The translations under genes were made by a program, and so were the position numbers. The notes beneath the pieces are model-generated. The model saw nothing but the letters and a program-made list of their open reading frames with translations. It was not told the DNA's origin and ran no database searches. From assembly GCF_021261325.1 (NCBI RefSeq), contig NZ_JAJSBI010000004.1, positions 310,001-374,000 on the forward strand: DNA of 64,000 nucleotides. Direction: 5' to 3'. Shown piece after piece: positions 61,956 to 64,000 of this stretch (position 1 is the stretch's first letter; each line of letters starts with the position of its first letter). The DNA is from Streptomyces guryensis. GTDB lineage: Bacteria; Actinomycetota; Actinomycetes; Streptomycetales; Streptomycetaceae.

Positions 61956-62579
61956 ATGACCGCGCCCGTCGTCCACTCGCTGCGCGAACAGATCCGCGAG
62001 CACATCGTGGAGGGGATCGTCAGCGGGCGCTGGAAGCCGGGCGAGCGGATCGTGGAGCGACGGATCGCGACCGAGCTGGAGGTCAGCCAGACGCCGGTGC
62101 GGGAGGCGCTGCGCGAGCTGGAGTCGCTGCGGCTGATCGAGTCGGCGCCGAACAAGGGCGTGCGGGTGCGGAACCTGACGGCGGCCGACCTGGAGGAGAG
62201 CTACCCGGTCCGGGCCGGCCTGGAGGCGATCGCGGCGGAGCTGGCGGCGGAGAGGCTGGCGGAGGACTGCTCGGCCCTGGAGCCGCACGTCCTCGCGCTG
62301 TACGAGGCCGACCGCAACGCCGACGGCACGGGCCAGGTACGGCACACGGTCGGCTTCCACCGCGAGCTGGTGCGGGCCGCGGACAACTCCGTACTGCTGC
62401 ACACCTGGGAGGGCCTGGGCATCGAGGTGTTCACGGCACTGTCGATCCGCTGGCTGGGGACGGTGCAGCAGTCGTACGCGGAGGAGCACGAGGAGCTCGT
62501 CCAGGCGTTCCGGAGGCGTGACCCGAGGATCGCGGAACTGGTGAAGGCGCATGTGCTGGGGTGCGCGCCGCGGGCGTGA
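61956..62579 (+). CDS. GntR-family (FCD/FadR-type) transcriptional regulator
   Basis: A 207-residue regulator: N-terminal winged HTH (SLREQIREHIVEGIVSGRWKPGERIVERRIATELEVSQTPVREALRELESLRLI) and a C-terminal all-helical FCD domain with His and Asp/Glu residues that bind a metal and an acid effector (GFHRELVRAADN). PdhR-, LldR- and similar regulators of pyruvate or lactate use share this form. AAGGAG precedes the ATG at 61956. It lies just upstream of aceE, whose promoter has four palindromes, so control of aceE is likely but unproven. Confidence 0.93.
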   Translation: MTAPVVHSLREQIREHIVEGIVSGRWKPGERIVERRIATELEVSQTPVREALRELESLRLIESAPNKGVRVRNLTAADLEESYPVRAGLEAIAAELAAERLAEDCSALEPHVLALYEADRNADGTGQVRHTVGFHRELVRAADNSVLLHTWEGLGIEVFTALSIRWLGTVQQSYAEEHEELVQAFRRRDPRIAELVKAHVLGCAPRA

Positions 62580-62627
62580 AACAACCGAGCATCCGTACGC
62601 TCACCTGCGGAAACACCTGAAAAATAC

Positions 62628-62640
62628 GGCACCGGGTGCC
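62628..62640. promoter_or_regulatory. 13-bp palindrome upstream of aceE, copy A
   Basis: GGCAC-CGG-GTGCC. The copy at 62650 is 22 bp away centre to centre (two helical turns). Confidence 0.5.
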
Positions 62641-62649
62641 CGCCCGAAA

Positions 62650-62662
62650 GGCACCGCGTGCC
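62650..62662. promoter_or_regulatory. 13-bp palindrome upstream of aceE, copy B
   Basis: GGCAC-CGC-GTGCC, identical arms to copy A. Confidence 0.5.
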
Positions 62663-62666
62663 TACT

Positions 62667-62682
62667 TTCTCGTAATCGAGAA
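62667..62682. promoter_or_regulatory. Palindrome upstream of aceE, third site
   Basis: TTCTCG-TAAT-CGAGAA, perfect 6-bp arms, just after copy B of the GGCAC palindromes. Confidence 0.5.
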
Positions 62683-62700
62683 GTTTTGCCCGCAACCCTT

Positions 62701-62717
62701 TGATCGATCATCGATCA
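62701..62717. promoter_or_regulatory. 17-bp palindrome upstream of aceE, fourth site
   Basis: TGATCGAT-C-ATCGATCA, perfect 8-bp arms around one base. A TAGAGT hexamer lies just after it. The rest of the 284-bp gap shows no gene. Confidence 0.55.
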
Positions 62718-62863
62718 GGGAGTTAGAGTCTCGGCGGGCCACGCGGCGGAAGCCGCAAGGTGTCACAGCACCCAAGCCCGCCGCCCTGTCCTGCCAAAGA
62801 CCAAGGGCACCCCCGAACCCTTTACCGATGAGGGAACCCCCTTCGACTGAGGAAGGCGGCGAC

Positions 62864-64000
62864 ATGACCGACCCCTACGCCATCCAGCCGAGCGAGCTCG
62901 ACCAGCTCCCCGACCGGGACCCCGAGGAGACCGCCGAATGGCAGGCCTCCCTGGACGCGGTCGCCAAGGCGGCGGGCCCGCACCGTGCCGCGTATCTGAT
63001 GCGCCGCACGCTGGAGCGCGCGGAGGGCAACGGCATCGCGCTGCCCAAGCTGCTCGAGACGGACTACGTCAACACCATCCCCACCGCCGCCGAGCCGGGT
63101 GTGCCCGGCGACGAGGCGATGGAGTCCCGCATCACCGCGTGGAACCGCTGGAACGCGGCCGCGATGGTGTCCCGGGGCAGCAAACACGGCGTCGGCGGCC
63201 ACATCGCCACCTTCGCCTCCGCGGCCTGGCTGTACGAGACCGGCTTCAACCACTTCTTCCACGGCAAGGAGGCCGACGGCTCGGGCGACCAGCTCTACAT
63301 CCAGGGCCACGCCTCCCCCGGCATCTACGCCCGTGCCTTCCTCGACGGCCGCCTGACCGAGGCGCACCTCGACAACTTCCGCCAGGAGGCGGGTGGCAAC
63401 GGCCTCCCGTCGTACCCGCACCCGCGGCGCCTGCCCTGGCTGTGGGAGTTCCCGACCGTCTCCATGGGTCTCGGCCCGCTGTCGGCGATCTACCAGGCCC
63501 GCTTCAACCGCTATCTGACGGCACGCGGCATCAAGGACGTCTCGTCCTCCCACGTCTGGGCCTTCCTGGGCGACGGCGAGATGGACGAGCCGGAGTCGAC
63601 GGCCGCACTGGCACTCGCGAGCCGCGAGGGTCTGGACAACCTCACCTTCGTCATCAACTGCAACCTGCAGCGCCTCGACGGCCCGGTCCGCGCGAACTTC
63701 AAGATCGTGCAGGAGCTGGAGGCCCAGTTCCGCGGCGCCGGCTGGAACGTCGTGAAGACGCTCTGGGGTACGGCCTGGGACGAGCTGTTCGCCCTCGACA
63801 CGACCGGCGCGCTCGTACGCCGGCTGCGCGAGGTACCGGACGCACAGGTGCAGACGTATCAGACGCGCGACGCGGCCTACATCCGCGAGGACTTCTTCGG
63901 CAAGGACCCGGCGCTCGTCGAGATGGCGAAGCTGCTGAGCGACGACAAGATCCTCGAGTGTTTCCACCTGTCGCGCGGTGGCCACGAGGCCCGCAAGGTC
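62864..64000 (+). CDS. aceE: Pyruvate dehydrogenase E1 component (homodimeric), 3' end outside window
   Basis: The first 379 residues of an AceE-type E1 (full length about 900). Start [51 protein letters not shown] and [18 protein letters not shown] contain substrate-site His; the thiamine diphosphate and Mg2+ motif is [14 protein letters not shown] ... [11 protein letters not shown]. It decarboxylates pyruvate and passes the acetyl group to the E2 lipoyl domains. GAGGAAGG lies 9 nt before the ATG. The upstream region with four palindromes and the adjacent GntR gene suggest tight control. Confidence 0.96.
   Translation, partial: MTDPYAIQPSELDQLPDRDPEETAEWQASLDAVAKAAGPHRAAYLMRRTLERAEGNGIALPKLLETDYVNTIPTAAEPGVPGDEAMESRITAWNRWNAAAMVSRGSKHGVGGHIATFASAAWLYETGFNHFFHGKEADGSGDQLYIQGHASPGIYARAFLDGRLTEAHLDNFRQEAGGNGLPSYPHPRRLPWLWEFPTVSMGLGPLSAIYQARFNRYLTARGIKDVSSSHVWAFLGDGEMDEPESTAALALASREGLDNLTFVINCNLQRLDGPVRANFKIVQELEAQFRGAGWNVVKTLWGTAWDELFALDTTGALVRRLREVPDAQVQTYQTRDAAYIREDFFGKDPALVEMAKLLSDDKILECFHLSRGGHEARKV

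Overview
The window is high-GC DNA (strong G/C at third codon positions, frequent GTG and TTG starts, several probable leaderless genes) from an actinomycete. Gene order and protein sequences fit a Streptomyces chromosome, in the stretch that from memory corresponds to about SCO2127-SCO2183 of S. coelicolor. I identify about 56 protein-coding genes (two cut by the window edges), one SAM-IV riboswitch, several strong stem-loop terminators, candidate operators and two dispersed intergenic repeat families. I saw no tRNA, rRNA, CRISPR array, insertion sequence or prophage. This is core-type chromosome, not an accessory island.

Layout. (1) 1-9.7 kb, lipid and envelope: an ArsA-type ATPase (partial), an SRPBCC protein, a metallophosphoesterase, a long-chain acyl-CoA synthetase, a secreted cholesterol oxidase, the mannosyltransferase PimB', a GT87-type polytopic membrane protein and a lipoprotein peptidase. 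(2) 9.7-15 kb: two NlpC/P60 peptidoglycan hydrolases with coiled coils, a NYN/YacP-like protein, a zinc ribbon, a rhomboid protease and a stand-alone Lrp/AsnC effector domain. (3) 15-17.9 kb: a class-V PLP enzyme behind a SAM-IV riboswitch, then trpD. (4) 18-27.4 kb: the respiratory block qcrBAC-ctaE and ctaFDC (bcc-aa3 supercomplex), interrupted by an L,D-transpeptidase lipoprotein and a receiver-like protein. (5) 27.6-34.6 kb: a cysteine desulfurase-TusA fusion, an adenosine-kinase-like PfkB kinase, a large acidic membrane protein, an A-type Fe-S carrier and nadA. (6) 34.6-45.9 kb: a Ser/Thr kinase with a beta-propeller sensor, an SseB-like protein, an RND exporter with a two-component system, PspAA-PspA, a DUF3043 protein and a methyltransferase. 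(7) 46-55.5 kb: a DegP-type lipoprotein protease, then three cobalamin lower-ligand/nucleotide-loop genes (a CobU fusion, cobT, cobS) interspersed with a DUF2156/rhomboid-like pair and membrane proteins. (8) 55.4-64 kb: a GH114-like lipoprotein, pepA, and the 2-oxoacid dehydrogenase genes lpd (E3), the E2 gene, a GntR regulator and aceE (E1, partial).

How the genes fit together. The block joins aerobic energy metabolism (pyruvate dehydrogenase components, the bcc-aa3 terminal branch, quinolinate synthase for NAD), sulfur and Fe-S handling, and cell-envelope construction and surveillance. From memory, the order (ArsA-like ATPase, SRPBCC, fadD, pimB', NlpC/P60, trpD, qcr/cta, adenosine kinase, HesB, cobT/cobS, pepA, E2) parallels Mycobacterium tuberculosis about Rv2184c-Rv2215, so much of it is ancestral to actinobacteria.

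The best leads are regulatory and architectural, not a new island: a two-form intergenic repeat in which a hairpin module replaces four bases; four palindromes crowded upstream of aceE next to a GntR gene; matching operator-like pairs upstream of fadD, nadA and the NlpC/P60 genes; the SAM-IV-controlled PLP enzyme; the desulfurase-TusA fusion; the CobU protein with a degenerate metallo-beta-lactamase-like half; and the DUF2156/rhomboid-like pair.
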